This document shows positions 1-5,471 of a stretch of DNA of 12,226 bases, in pieces. Source of the stretch: Synergistales bacterium (GTDB taxonomy: Bacteria > Synergistota > Synergistia > Synergistales > Aminobacteriaceae); assembly GCA_025997955.1 (NCBI GenBank), contig BNVH01000089.1, positions 1 to 12,226 on the forward strand. Direction: 5' to 3'. A model generated the notes under the pieces. It did not search any database. It was not told where the DNA came from and was given only the letters and a program-made list of their open reading frames with translations. A program made the translations under genes and the position numbers. The stretch's first letter is position 1. Each line of letters opens with the position of its first letter.

Positions 1-125
1 TTATGAATACATGAAGAAGAATCCATAACAGCGGATAGGTGGTTGTTTTCACGTACAGCGACATAGCTGGACTATCGTAGAAACGACCGTCCTTGGTTGG
101 TTGCTCTTTTTTATGCGTTTGCCCT
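1..125 (+). mobile_element. probable right end of an insertion sequence interrupting the ABC ATPase gene
   Basis: This stretch replaces the rest of the ABC ATPase gene that reads leftward from 251. Positions 2-28 read Tyr-Glu-Tyr-Met-Lys-Lys-Asn-Pro-stop on the plus strand, which could be the tail of a transposase entering from outside the window. About 97 non-coding bases follow up to the junction near 125/126. The inferred element end, read inward, starts AGGGCAAACGCATAAA. I cannot match it to a named IS family, and the other end and any target duplication lie outside the window. A deletion joint is the alternative. Confidence 0.3.
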
Positions 126-251
126 GGCCCCGTTGTGACCAATCAATCCAACGCATTCTCCCGGAGCTATGTCCAATGACACGTCGCATAGAGCCTGCGA
201 CGTGTCGAAAAATTTGTTAACGTCCCGTATTTCTACGACTTTATTAGCCAT
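126..251 (-). pseudogene. 5' fragment of a sugar ABC transporter ATP-binding gene, cut inside Walker A
   Basis: Forty-two codons encode a typical start of a ribose/galactose-type ABC ATPase. Residues 1-30 form the first beta strands (MANKVVEIRDVNKFF and onward). Residues 36-42 are GLIGHNGA, where the family continues with GKST. Here the frame instead runs into Arg-Ala-Asn-Ala and stops at 111-113, so the P-loop lysine and everything after it are missing. The start is ATG at 251, 24 bp after the stop of the binding-protein gene upstream, in the usual binding protein then ATPase order. The fragment cannot bind ATP. The rest of the gene may lie beyond an inserted element left of the window. The membrane permease is not in view. 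Confidence 0.75.
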
Positions 252-275
252 ATCGGCGAGGGTTAGAAGACCGCT

Positions 276-1334
276 TTAGTTCGAGGGAGCCGCGGGAGCG
301 GGCTTGCCGGCTTTGGCGTTCGCTATGAACTCTTTAACCCATGACTGCGGGAAACGAATCGTGACCACGCCGCCCTTGGGAGTTATCTCAAGGAAATGAT
401 CGAGCTGATCGTCATAGATTACAGGCACGGACACATGAAGCTCCTTGGGCACAGAGGTCGGGTCGCCGAGAACTTCCAGCGTCGTCCAGAAAGCTATCGT
501 GCTGATGCCGGGCAGTCCCGAAACGGACATGGTCGTATAGCCCTCGGGACGGCTTTTCAGCTCTTTCCATTTTTCGAGTTCTTCGTAACGGTTGCCCATG
601 ATGACCATGGGAATCTTGCGTCCGGCCGCCTGGAAGGCGTTGACTGTGCCCAGACCGTCGCCGCCCTGAGTCACAACTGCGATAATATCGTTGGGCAGCG
701 AGGGGATAATACCCGCGACGGCCTGCTGAGCCACGGACTGAGTCCAATTGCCGTAGACTTCGTTGACTACCTTGAGGTTGGGGTTCCTCTTGAGGGATTC
801 TAAGATGCCGTTATGGATGTCTTCATTGACGGTCGTGCCGGCGATACCGCGAACTTCGAGAAGATTGCCGCCGCTTGGGAAATGCTTGGCTATAAAATCG
901 GTCTGAGTCAAGCCCATGTCGTGATAACTTGGGATGATGTTCCAAGCGTCTTTTTCCGTAGTGGCGTTCTCGTAGCACAGCATAACGATACCCGCGTCGA
1001 TACCTTGGCGAATCGCGGCGTTCAGGGCTGTCGGGGAGCCGGCCTGAATGACGATGGCGTCGTAGCCCTCCAGAATTAGGTTCTGAATCTGCGCGGCCTG
1101 CTCAGCCGCAGACCCGTCATTGATGGTAAAATCGGGGGCTTCCTCTATCAAGCCCAGAGCCTTGGCTTCAGCAGCCGCCGCTTTCCAGTCGTTCAGCATC
1201 GTCTGACGCCAAATATTGCCTGCGTAGTCATTTGAAAGAGCAATACGCCACTTTTTTGCCGCCGCCTCAGAAGCGGAGCCGGAAAGCGCAACGACAAGCA
1301 CAAAAGCCGAAAGAGCCAACAAAACTTTTTTCAT
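276..1334 (-). CDS. periplasmic sugar-type substrate-binding protein (RbsB/Peripla_BP_4 family)
   Basis: This 352-residue protein is a solute-binding subunit of a type I sugar ABC importer. Residues 1-25 are a signal peptide (Lys-Lys, a Leu/Val/Ala core, then an Ala-rich cut site near Ser-Glu-Ala-Ala-Ala). There is no lipobox Cys, so it should be free in the periplasm. The mature part starts with the strand RIALSN and has the family's DGSAAEQAAQIQNLI segment and the hinge-region stretch VVTQGGDGLGTVNAF. The preferred start is the ATG at 1334, seven bases after GAGGAG; the ATG at 1340 is too close to that site. The ligand is unknown. The neighbours suggest a sugar or lactone-derived compound, but this is inference. 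Its ATPase partner downstream is broken, so import through this system is probably lost unless the gene is rescued elsewhere. Confidence 0.85.
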   Translation of the reverse strand: MKKVLLALSAFVLVVALSGSASEAAAKKWRIALSNDYAGNIWRQTMLNDWKAAAAEAKALGLIEEAPDFTINDGSAAEQAAQIQNLILEGYDAIVIQAGSPTALNAAIRQGIDAGIVMLCYENATTEKDAWNIIPSYHDMGLTQTDFIAKHFPSGGNLLEVRGIAGTTVNEDIHNGILESLKRNPNLKVVNEVYGNWTQSVAQQAVAGIIPSLPNDIIAVVTQGGDGLGTVNAFQAAGRKIPMVIMGNRYEELEKWKELKSRPEGYTTMSVSGLPGISTIAFWTTLEVLGDPTSVPKELHVSVPVIYDDQLDHFLEITPKGGVVTIRFPQSWVKEFIANAKAGKPAPAAPSN

Positions 1335-1340
1335 GATCAT

Positions 1341-1447
1341 TCTCCTCAGTAGTTAGATTTTTACTTGCCCAAAAAATTTGGAACAAAATACCCGTCTACA
1401 ACCGATGGTCGATCTCACCACCCCCTTAGTACAACCGGCAAAAAAAA
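1341..1447 (-). other. intergenic region between lactonase-like gene and binding-protein gene
   Basis: This 107-bp gap holds the GAGGAG ribosome site at 1341-1346, a 13-bp dyad CCAAAAAATTTGG at 1369-1381, and two direct copies of ACAACCG about 34 bp apart. There is a run of seven T on the minus strand right after the lactonase stop, but I see no convincing stem in front of it. No clear sigma-70 promoter is visible, so the binding-protein gene may be read through from the promoter at 2317-2346. Confidence 0.4.
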
Positions 1448-2230
1448 TTAAGCGAAAGCCTTGATCTTTTCCCTCCAGGATTCCATGTGATGACCATACC
1501 ACAAATCGCAGCCGATGCTCCGGAAGTACTTCAGTTTTTCAATTGTCCTATACCACGCCTCGACGTTCCAAATCAGATTAGAGGAGTAAAGATTGCCATT
1601 CTCAAGATTGGTGGGAGTGTAACACGCGTCCGCGCAGAGGATAATAGGCTGGTCATAGTCCGGCAGCGTCACCATGAGCGACTGATGTCCCGGGGTGTGT
1701 CCGGGCGTCGCGAGGCAGATAAGAGCGCCGTCTCGGAAGAGATCGAAGTCCACCGTGTCCGGCAATTCGAGGTAGTTGAAAAAACGGGTGTCTTTGAGAT
1801 CGTTGAAGACATAGTTATAACGCATATGCAAAGGCGCCCACCAACCGTATGACAGCTCCGAGGCTCGCACCACGAACAGGGCATTGGGGAAAGAAGCCAT
1901 CTCGCCGGCGTGGTCGATATGCATGTGGGATAATACCACGTGAGTGACTTCATCTGGGTCGATACCAGCTCGCTTTAGCTGAGCTGGCAGGCAGTCGGCT
2001 TCGGTGATGTTGATTTTGATGATGCCCTCTATGGAAGGCCCGTACCATGATTTGGGGTCAATAAGGCCGCGGTGGTTGTGGCCGGTGTCGAAAATAACCG
2101 TACCCTTGGGATGCCGGATGGCATACATGGGAAGCGGATGTTCGTAAGGAATACCCCAGTTTACGTTGTCCAACGTCCCCTGGTTGACGACGTAACTACC
2201 CGCGGAAAATGGGTAAAAGCGCATACTCAT
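1448..2230 (-). CDS. metallo-beta-lactamase-fold lactonase, AiiA/AttM-like
   Basis: This 260-residue cytoplasmic hydrolase matches the N-acyl homoserine lactonase branch of the metallo-beta-lactamase fold in length and motifs. Counting from the ATG at 2230, the zinc ligands are HMHIDH at 102-107, His178 in TPGHTPGH, Asp201 and His247 in GHH. Tyr204 sits where AiiA has its catalytic Tyr194. The segment TPGHTPGHQSL closely resembles the AiiA one. Known relatives open acyl-homoserine lactones or gamma-butyrolactone. The frame is open to a TTG at 2257, but ATG 2230 is better placed behind AAGAAGG. It lies first in a probable operon with the sugar-binding protein. Substrate is not settled: quorum quenching and sugar-lactone hydrolysis are both possible. 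Confidence 0.8.
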   Translation of the reverse strand: MSMRFYPFSAGSYVVNQGTLDNVNWGIPYEHPLPMYAIRHPKGTVIFDTGHNHRGLIDPKSWYGPSIEGIIKINITEADCLPAQLKRAGIDPDEVTHVVLSHMHIDHAGEMASFPNALFVVRASELSYGWWAPLHMRYNYVFNDLKDTRFFNYLELPDTVDFDLFRDGALICLATPGHTPGHQSLMVTLPDYDQPIILCADACYTPTNLENGNLYSSNLIWNVEAWYRTIEKLKYFRSIGCDLWYGHHMESWREKIKAFA

Positions 2231-2292
2231 GATGTTCTTTACCTTCTTTGTCCACAAATTTTGTCTTGATTTGGTTCTCCTACGATTCTCAT

Positions 2293-2312
2293 ATGATATG
2301 TTATGACATGTT
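2293..2312. repeat. tandem 10-bp repeat at the lactonase transcription start
   Basis: Two abutting 10-mers, ATGATATGTT (2293-2302) and ATGACATGTT (2303-2312), differ at one base. They lie just downstream of the -10 box of the lactonase promoter, and the spacing is one helical turn. GACATGT recurs at the -35 region (2337-2343). They could be extra operator half-sites for the same or a second regulator. Confidence 0.5.
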
Positions 2313-2316
2313 AGGG

Positions 2317-2346
2317 ATTATATCTCAAAATTTTGAGACATGTCAA
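2317..2346 (-). promoter_or_regulatory. consensus sigma-70 promoter with palindromic operator in the spacer
   Basis: On the minus strand TTGACA (2346-2341) and TATAAT (2322-2317) are both exact consensus hexamers, 18 bp apart. Sixteen of the 18 spacer bases form the perfect palindrome TCTCAAAATTTTGAGA (2323-2338). The -35 hexamer also overlaps a second 8-bp palindrome, GACATGTC (2337-2344). The inferred start site is near 2310, about 80 bases before the lactonase ATG. A promoter this strong with a dyad in its spacer is the usual layout for tight repression by a dimeric repressor. The repressor is unknown. Confidence 0.75.
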
Positions 2347-2380
2347 GAATCTCAACGCGAAAGTTCAGGCTGAACGTCGG

Positions 2381-2581
2381 TCATTTCCTGCGCGAAAGGG
2401 ACTTCGCCGGCGGGTAGTGTTTCCATGTAAACGCTTGATGGCCGTTCATCGTTTTAACCTCGGACTTCAGCATATCCCTCAGTCCTAAATTCGTCATCCG
2501 ACCGGTCAGTCCTTCGCCCAGATCTTGCGCGGAGAACACAAATCCGGGGCCGGTGGAAAGCTCCTTCTTGAAGACGGTCAT
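2381..2581 (-). CDS. small hypothetical protein, possible winged-helix-like domain
   Basis: Sixty-six codons from the ATG at 2581 (MTVFKKELSTG...). I do not recognise the family. Codon choice is like that of nearby genes, with many G/C third positions, and the composition is protein-like. Two likely helices (FSAQDLGEGL and the TNLGLRDMLK region) followed by a short basic strand-turn-strand (VKTMNGHQAFTWKH) would suit a small winged helix, but this is a guess from pattern only. The start overlaps the stop of an 11-codon reading frame as TGATG. The frame is open further upstream to 2599 (TTG) and beyond, so it may instead be the tail of a damaged gene. It ends 34 bp before the lactonase -35 box. 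Confidence 0.3.
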   Translation of the reverse strand: MTVFKKELSTGPGFVFSAQDLGEGLTGRMTNLGLRDMLKSEVKTMNGHQAFTWKHYPPAKSLSRRK

Positions 2582-2616
2582 CAGCACGTAGGACGGCAAG
2601 GGCGGGTCTTCAACAT
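2581..2616 (-). CDS. possible 11-codon leader peptide coupled to the small ORF
   Basis: ATG at 2616 stands eight bases behind a strong GGAGG site and opens an 11-codon frame ending in Cys, with TGA at 2583-2581 overlapping the next ATG (TGATG). This is the geometry of translational coupling. It could equally mark a frameshift in one former gene, because the downstream frame is open past this point. The GGAGG belongs to the 12-mer GGAGGATGTCAA that also ends the tnpB remnant at 2822. Confidence 0.2.
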   Translation of the reverse strand: MLKTRPCRPTC

Positions 2617-2639
2617 TTTGACATCCTCCTTTCCCCGCC

Positions 2640-2821
2640 TTTATACTAAATTTTCTCCATTATTACACATTTTTATTACTGAAGCAACTCGACAGTCATG
2701 ATCAGGAAAGCGTGACTGGCCTTGCGAAGTAGCTTGCAAGCCTCGGTGCTCTTTCAAAAGTGGTTCACTTCTCGCCCCGATGTTGGCCCTCTTTTAAGCG
2801 CCTCTTGACAAGTAAACCAAG
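2640..2821. other. non-coding stretch, probable old insertion debris
   Basis: No frame with a ribosome site or recognisable product was found on either strand. The stretch lies between two same-oriented copies of the 12-mer that ends the tnpB remnant, so it may be the host side of one insertion or the deleted body of another. A weak minus-strand promoter for the small ORF could lie around 2640-2690. Confidence 0.3.
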
Positions 2822-2851
2822 TTGACATCCTCCCCTCCCTAAAGTGAGGGG
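2822..2851 (-). repeat. IS200/IS605-type right end hairpin and terminal GGATGTCAA
   Basis: On the minus strand a GAGGGG/CCCCTC stem (2846-2851 with 2832-2837) runs into GGAGGATGTCAA (2833-2822), right at the stop of the tnpB fragment. A subterminal hairpin followed by a terminal TCAA is the layout of many IS605-family right ends. In this family the same DNA encodes the 3' scaffold of the guide RNA used by TnpB, with the guide taken from flanking bases. The family match is from memory and not from a search. Confidence 0.5.
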
Positions 2852-3048
2852 ATTCCCGTCAGTACCACGATGATTTGTGGACTACGGGCGGGTTCTTGCT
2901 TCACAGAGATCGCCCAGAGGGTTTTGAGCTTGGTTTTCGCATCGTATATCCCCACAGTGGGGAATTTTACGGCTACGAGCCAACGCCCTATTCCCCCAGG
3001 TCTCACTATCTCTCCACAAGCTGACACGGCTTGCCCAGCCGCCAAGTT
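2839..3048 (-). pseudogene. tnpB: tnpB (IS200/IS605 family) 3'-terminal remnant
   Basis: An open frame of about 69 codons with no proper start ends in Gly-Ile-Pro-Ser-Leu-stop inside the right-end hairpin. It carries SACGEIVRPG and, further on, SVKQEP, the pattern I know from C-terminal tails of IS605 TnpB after the zinc finger and the last RuvC Asp. Full TnpB is roughly 350-450 residues, so the nuclease core is gone. An in-frame TGA at 3051-3049 closes the fragment upstream. It cannot make a functional nuclease. The adjacent right end could still in principle be transcribed. Confidence 0.5.
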
Positions 3049-3051
3049 TCA

Positions 3052-3278
3052 TTTTAGGACATGTGGCGGAAAGAAACAATTTTGACGGCATACTCAATGT
3101 GAATCTGTTGGATTTTCTGCTGTCCGGTGAATCCTGAGGTACTTGGGATCCCAATCGAACTGAAGCTGGCTCGCGTACGTGCGGAGTTTCTCTTTCGTTT
3201 TTCCGCCCAGCCGAGGGCCGCACAGCCTTGTTCCGCAAAGGCTGTGCGACCCCGCCGGCGCTCAATGGTTCTCTAATA
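3052..3278 (-). other. unassigned stretch between tnpB remnant and symporter, with an orphan open frame
   Basis: The minus strand is open from 3261 to 3094 (about 55 codons, ending Asn-Pro-Thr-Asp-Ser-His-stop) with no start codon behind a ribosome site. It includes LGGKTKEKLRTYASQLQFDW, which looks protein-like, but I recognise no family. It could be the tail of another decayed mobile-element gene fused to the tnpB fragment. A strong hairpin lies inside it at 3219-3248. Confidence 0.25.
3219..3248. repeat. perfect 11-bp inverted repeat after the symporter gene
   Basis: CGCACAGCCTT (3219-3229) pairs perfectly with AAGGCTGTGCG (3238-3248) around an 8-base loop, 30 bases past the symporter stop on the minus strand. 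No T-run follows on either strand, so it is not a textbook intrinsic terminator. It may stabilise the 3' end of the threonine operon mRNA, or be a mobile-element subterminal hairpin. Confidence 0.6.
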
Positions 3279-4466
3279 TCAAGCCGCTTTTTTTGCCGTC
3301 AGTTTGTCCACCAATATGGCTATGGCGGCGTCGCCTGTGACGTTACAGGCCGTTCCGAAGCTGTCCTGCGCCAAATAGAGCGCTATCATCAGGGAGAGCA
3401 TATCGGGCGAGAAGTGCAACATGCTGTCCAATATACCGAGGGCCGCCATGACAGCGCCTCCCGGGACTCCGGGGGCCGCCACCATCACGACGCCCAGCAT
3501 GAGGATGAACGGCAGCATTTCGCCAAACGCTATCGGTACGCCGTGCATCATCATGACCGCCATGGCGCAGCTTGTCAGAGTTATCGTGCTGCCCGAAAGG
3601 TGAATAGTGGCGCATAGGGGAATGACGAAGTCAGCCACGTCTTCTCTCACGCCGTTTTTCTTGGCCTGAGTCAGCGTAACTGGGATTGTCGCCGCGGACG
3701 ACTGCGTGCCGATAGCCGTCATATATGCCGGCAGCATGGTTATGATACAGCGGATGGGGTTCTTGCCCGCTACCGAACACGCGATACCATACTGGATAAT
3801 GATAATGGCGCAATGGAGCAGAATCACCACCAAATAGACCTTAGCAAAGGTCGTCAATAGCGCCTGCACCTGCCCGGCATAGGTCATGTTGGCGAATGTG
3901 CCGCAGATAAGAAGCGGCAGCAACGGGATAATGACGCTTGTCAGAAGTTTTTCGATGATGGCCTGGATTTCGTGCATGCCAGAGGAGAGAGATTTGCTAT
4001 CAATAGCGGCCATACCGATTCCAAGAACAAAAGCCAAAAGCAACGCCGTCATCACGCCCATCAGGGGCGGCATCTCTATGACAAAAAGCGGAGCCAAGAG
4101 AGCCGCCTCCGGGTTTTCCGCCGTACGCTCCGCCACATCGACGATATACGGGAAAATCGACAAGTCGGTGAAAAACGCGGCGCTTCCGGCGAAAATTGTT
4201 GACACGTAGGCTATGGCGACGGTGAGCCCCAAAATTTTACCCGCGCCCTTCCCCAAGTCGCCGATGCCGGGGGCGACAAATCCGATTATCAGCAAGGGAA
4301 TAATGAAGCTCAGAAAGTTGCCGAAAATGTTGCTGAGCGTTACCGTGATACGGACAAAAATTTCGGGGGTGAAAGACCCGATGAGAATTCCCGCGATAAT
4401 GGCAATGATGAGACGCGGCAGAAGTCCTATGCTTTTTTTGCTGTTTAGACCAAGTTCTTCAGACAT
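3279..4466 (-). CDS. dicarboxylate/amino acid:cation symporter (DAACS family), likely neutral amino acid
   Basis: This 395-residue integral membrane protein of the GltP/DctA/SstT (SDF) family has the expected length, many hydrophobic segments, and the family re-entrant loops: AIGTQSSAATIPVTL (251-265) for HP1 and GVPGGAVMAALGIL (333-346) for HP2. In the last helix Asp368, Thr372, Asn375 and Asp379 align in exact spacing with GltPh Asp394, Thr398, Asn401 and Asp405. The acidic-side-chain-binding Arg397 is replaced by Gly371. The NMDGT motif is HLSGS (289-293). These changes argue against Glu/Asp and for a neutral substrate. The start is supported by GGAGG seven bases upstream. It is last in the operon after threonine dehydrogenase, so threonine (or serine) is the inferred cargo. 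Confidence 0.85.
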   Translation of the reverse strand: MSEELGLNSKKSIGLLPRLIIAIIAGILIGSFTPEIFVRITVTLSNIFGNFLSFIIPLLIIGFVAPGIGDLGKGAGKILGLTVAIAYVSTIFAGSAAFFTDLSIFPYIVDVAERTAENPEAALLAPLFVIEMPPLMGVMTALLLAFVLGIGMAAIDSKSLSSGMHEIQAIIEKLLTSVIIPLLPLLICGTFANMTYAGQVQALLTTFAKVYLVVILLHCAIIIIQYGIACSVAGKNPIRCIITMLPAYMTAIGTQSSAATIPVTLTQAKKNGVREDVADFVIPLCATIHLSGSTITLTSCAMAVMMMHGVPIAFGEMLPFILMLGVVMVAAPGVPGGAVMAALGILDSMLHFSPDMLSLMIALYLAQDSFGTACNVTGDAAIAILVDKLTAKKAA

Positions 4467-4521
4467 GACAATTCCTCCAAATGTTACAGATTTTGTGACA
4501 AAACTGAGCGAACGCAGGCCC

Positions 4522-5457
4522 CTACGGTTTGGGAACCCTTTGTAACATGTCCTTTGTCATTGCGTCGAGGTCGAAACTGGGCGAAAAACCCCATTCGTCA
4601 CGGGCGGCCGAGCAGTCCAACGAATCGGGCCAGGAGTCCGCGATGGCCTGTCTCTTCGGGTCAACGTCGTATGAAAGTTTGAAGTCGGGGAGGATTTTCC
4701 GTATCGACGCCGCTATGCCCTCCGGGTCGAAGCTCATAGCGGAGATGTTGAAAGCGTTGCGGTGTATAAGTTTCTTTGGGTCGGCCTCCATGAGCTGCAC
4801 GACGGCGCCTAATGCGTCTGGCATGTACATCATGTCCATAAAGCTGCCCTTTGCTATATAGCTCGTGTATTTTCCCTCGGCTACGGCCTTATAGTAAATA
4901 TGAACGGCGTAATCCGTTGTGCCGCCGCCGGGGAGAGCCGCGTAGGAAATGAGGCCTGGGAAGCGCACCCCGCGCGTGTCCATGCCGTATTTCAGGTGAT
5001 AATAGTCGCAGAGCAATTCCCCCGCCACTTTGGCCACTCCGTAAATCGTCGTGGGGCGCTGAATGGTGTCCTGGGGGGTGTTTTTTTGCGGCGAGGCGGG
5101 CCCGAACGCGGCTATGGAGCTTGGGAAAAACAGCGAACAACCTCGCGCTCTTGCCGCCTCCAAAACCGTATAGAGGCCATTTGCGTTGACGTTCCAGGCT
5201 AACTGCGGATTCGTCTCCGCTTTCGCGGAGAGGATGCCCGCTAAGTGGACAACGCAGTCGACTTTTGAGCCCTCCAAGAACTCCGCTACCGCTTTACCGT
5301 CGCACACGTCTAAGACTGCAAACGGGCCTTCGTCGGACACGGAGGGTTTATTTATGTCCGACGCCGTGACGTTCGAGTCCCCGTAAATTCCCCTTAAGTG
5401 CCTGACGAGCTCGACGCCGATTTGTCCGTTGGATCCGGTGACTAATATTTTTTTCAT
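4522..5457 (-). CDS. tdh: L-threonine 3-dehydrogenase, short-chain dehydrogenase/epimerase-like type
   Basis: This 311-residue cytoplasmic enzyme is predicted to oxidise L-threonine to 2-amino-3-ketobutyrate with NAD. It has the extended-SDR Rossmann motif TGSNGQIG at 7-14, Ser113/Ser114 and the Tyr139-x3-Lys143 pair (YGVAK). Family-specific stretches of SDR-type threonine dehydrogenases are also present: VRFPGLIS, PGGGTTDYAV (176-185), MMYMPDAL and IADSWPDS. It is not the zinc-dependent MDR-type Tdh of E. coli. The start has AGGGAGG eight bases upstream, overlapping the kbl stop, so the two are translated together with a 14-bp gap. Its product feeds directly to Kbl, and the close pairing removes doubt from general NAD-epimerase annotation. 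Confidence 0.88.
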   Translation of the reverse strand: MKKILVTGSNGQIGVELVRHLRGIYGDSNVTASDINKPSVSDEGPFAVLDVCDGKAVAEFLEGSKVDCVVHLAGILSAKAETNPQLAWNVNANGLYTVLEAARARGCSLFFPSSIAAFGPASPQKNTPQDTIQRPTTIYGVAKVAGELLCDYYHLKYGMDTRGVRFPGLISYAALPGGGTTDYAVHIYYKAVAEGKYTSYIAKGSFMDMMYMPDALGAVVQLMEADPKKLIHRNAFNISAMSFDPEGIAASIRKILPDFKLSYDVDPKRQAIADSWPDSLDCSAARDEWGFSPSFDLDAMTKDMLQRVPKP

Positions 5458-5471
5458 AATTTTAGCCTCCC

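Noticed and set aside
396..1079. Two plus-strand open frames antisense to the binding-protein gene
   Set aside because: They mirror the codon structure of the well-supported minus-strand gene and have no ribosome sites or recognisable domains.
2231..2257. TTG start at 2257 for the lactonase-like gene
   Set aside because: The nearest AGGAG is about 19 bases away, while ATG 2230 follows AAGAAGG and gives the usual family length.
3219..3248. Rho-independent terminator of the threonine operon
   Set aside because: The stem is strong, but no T-run follows in either direction.
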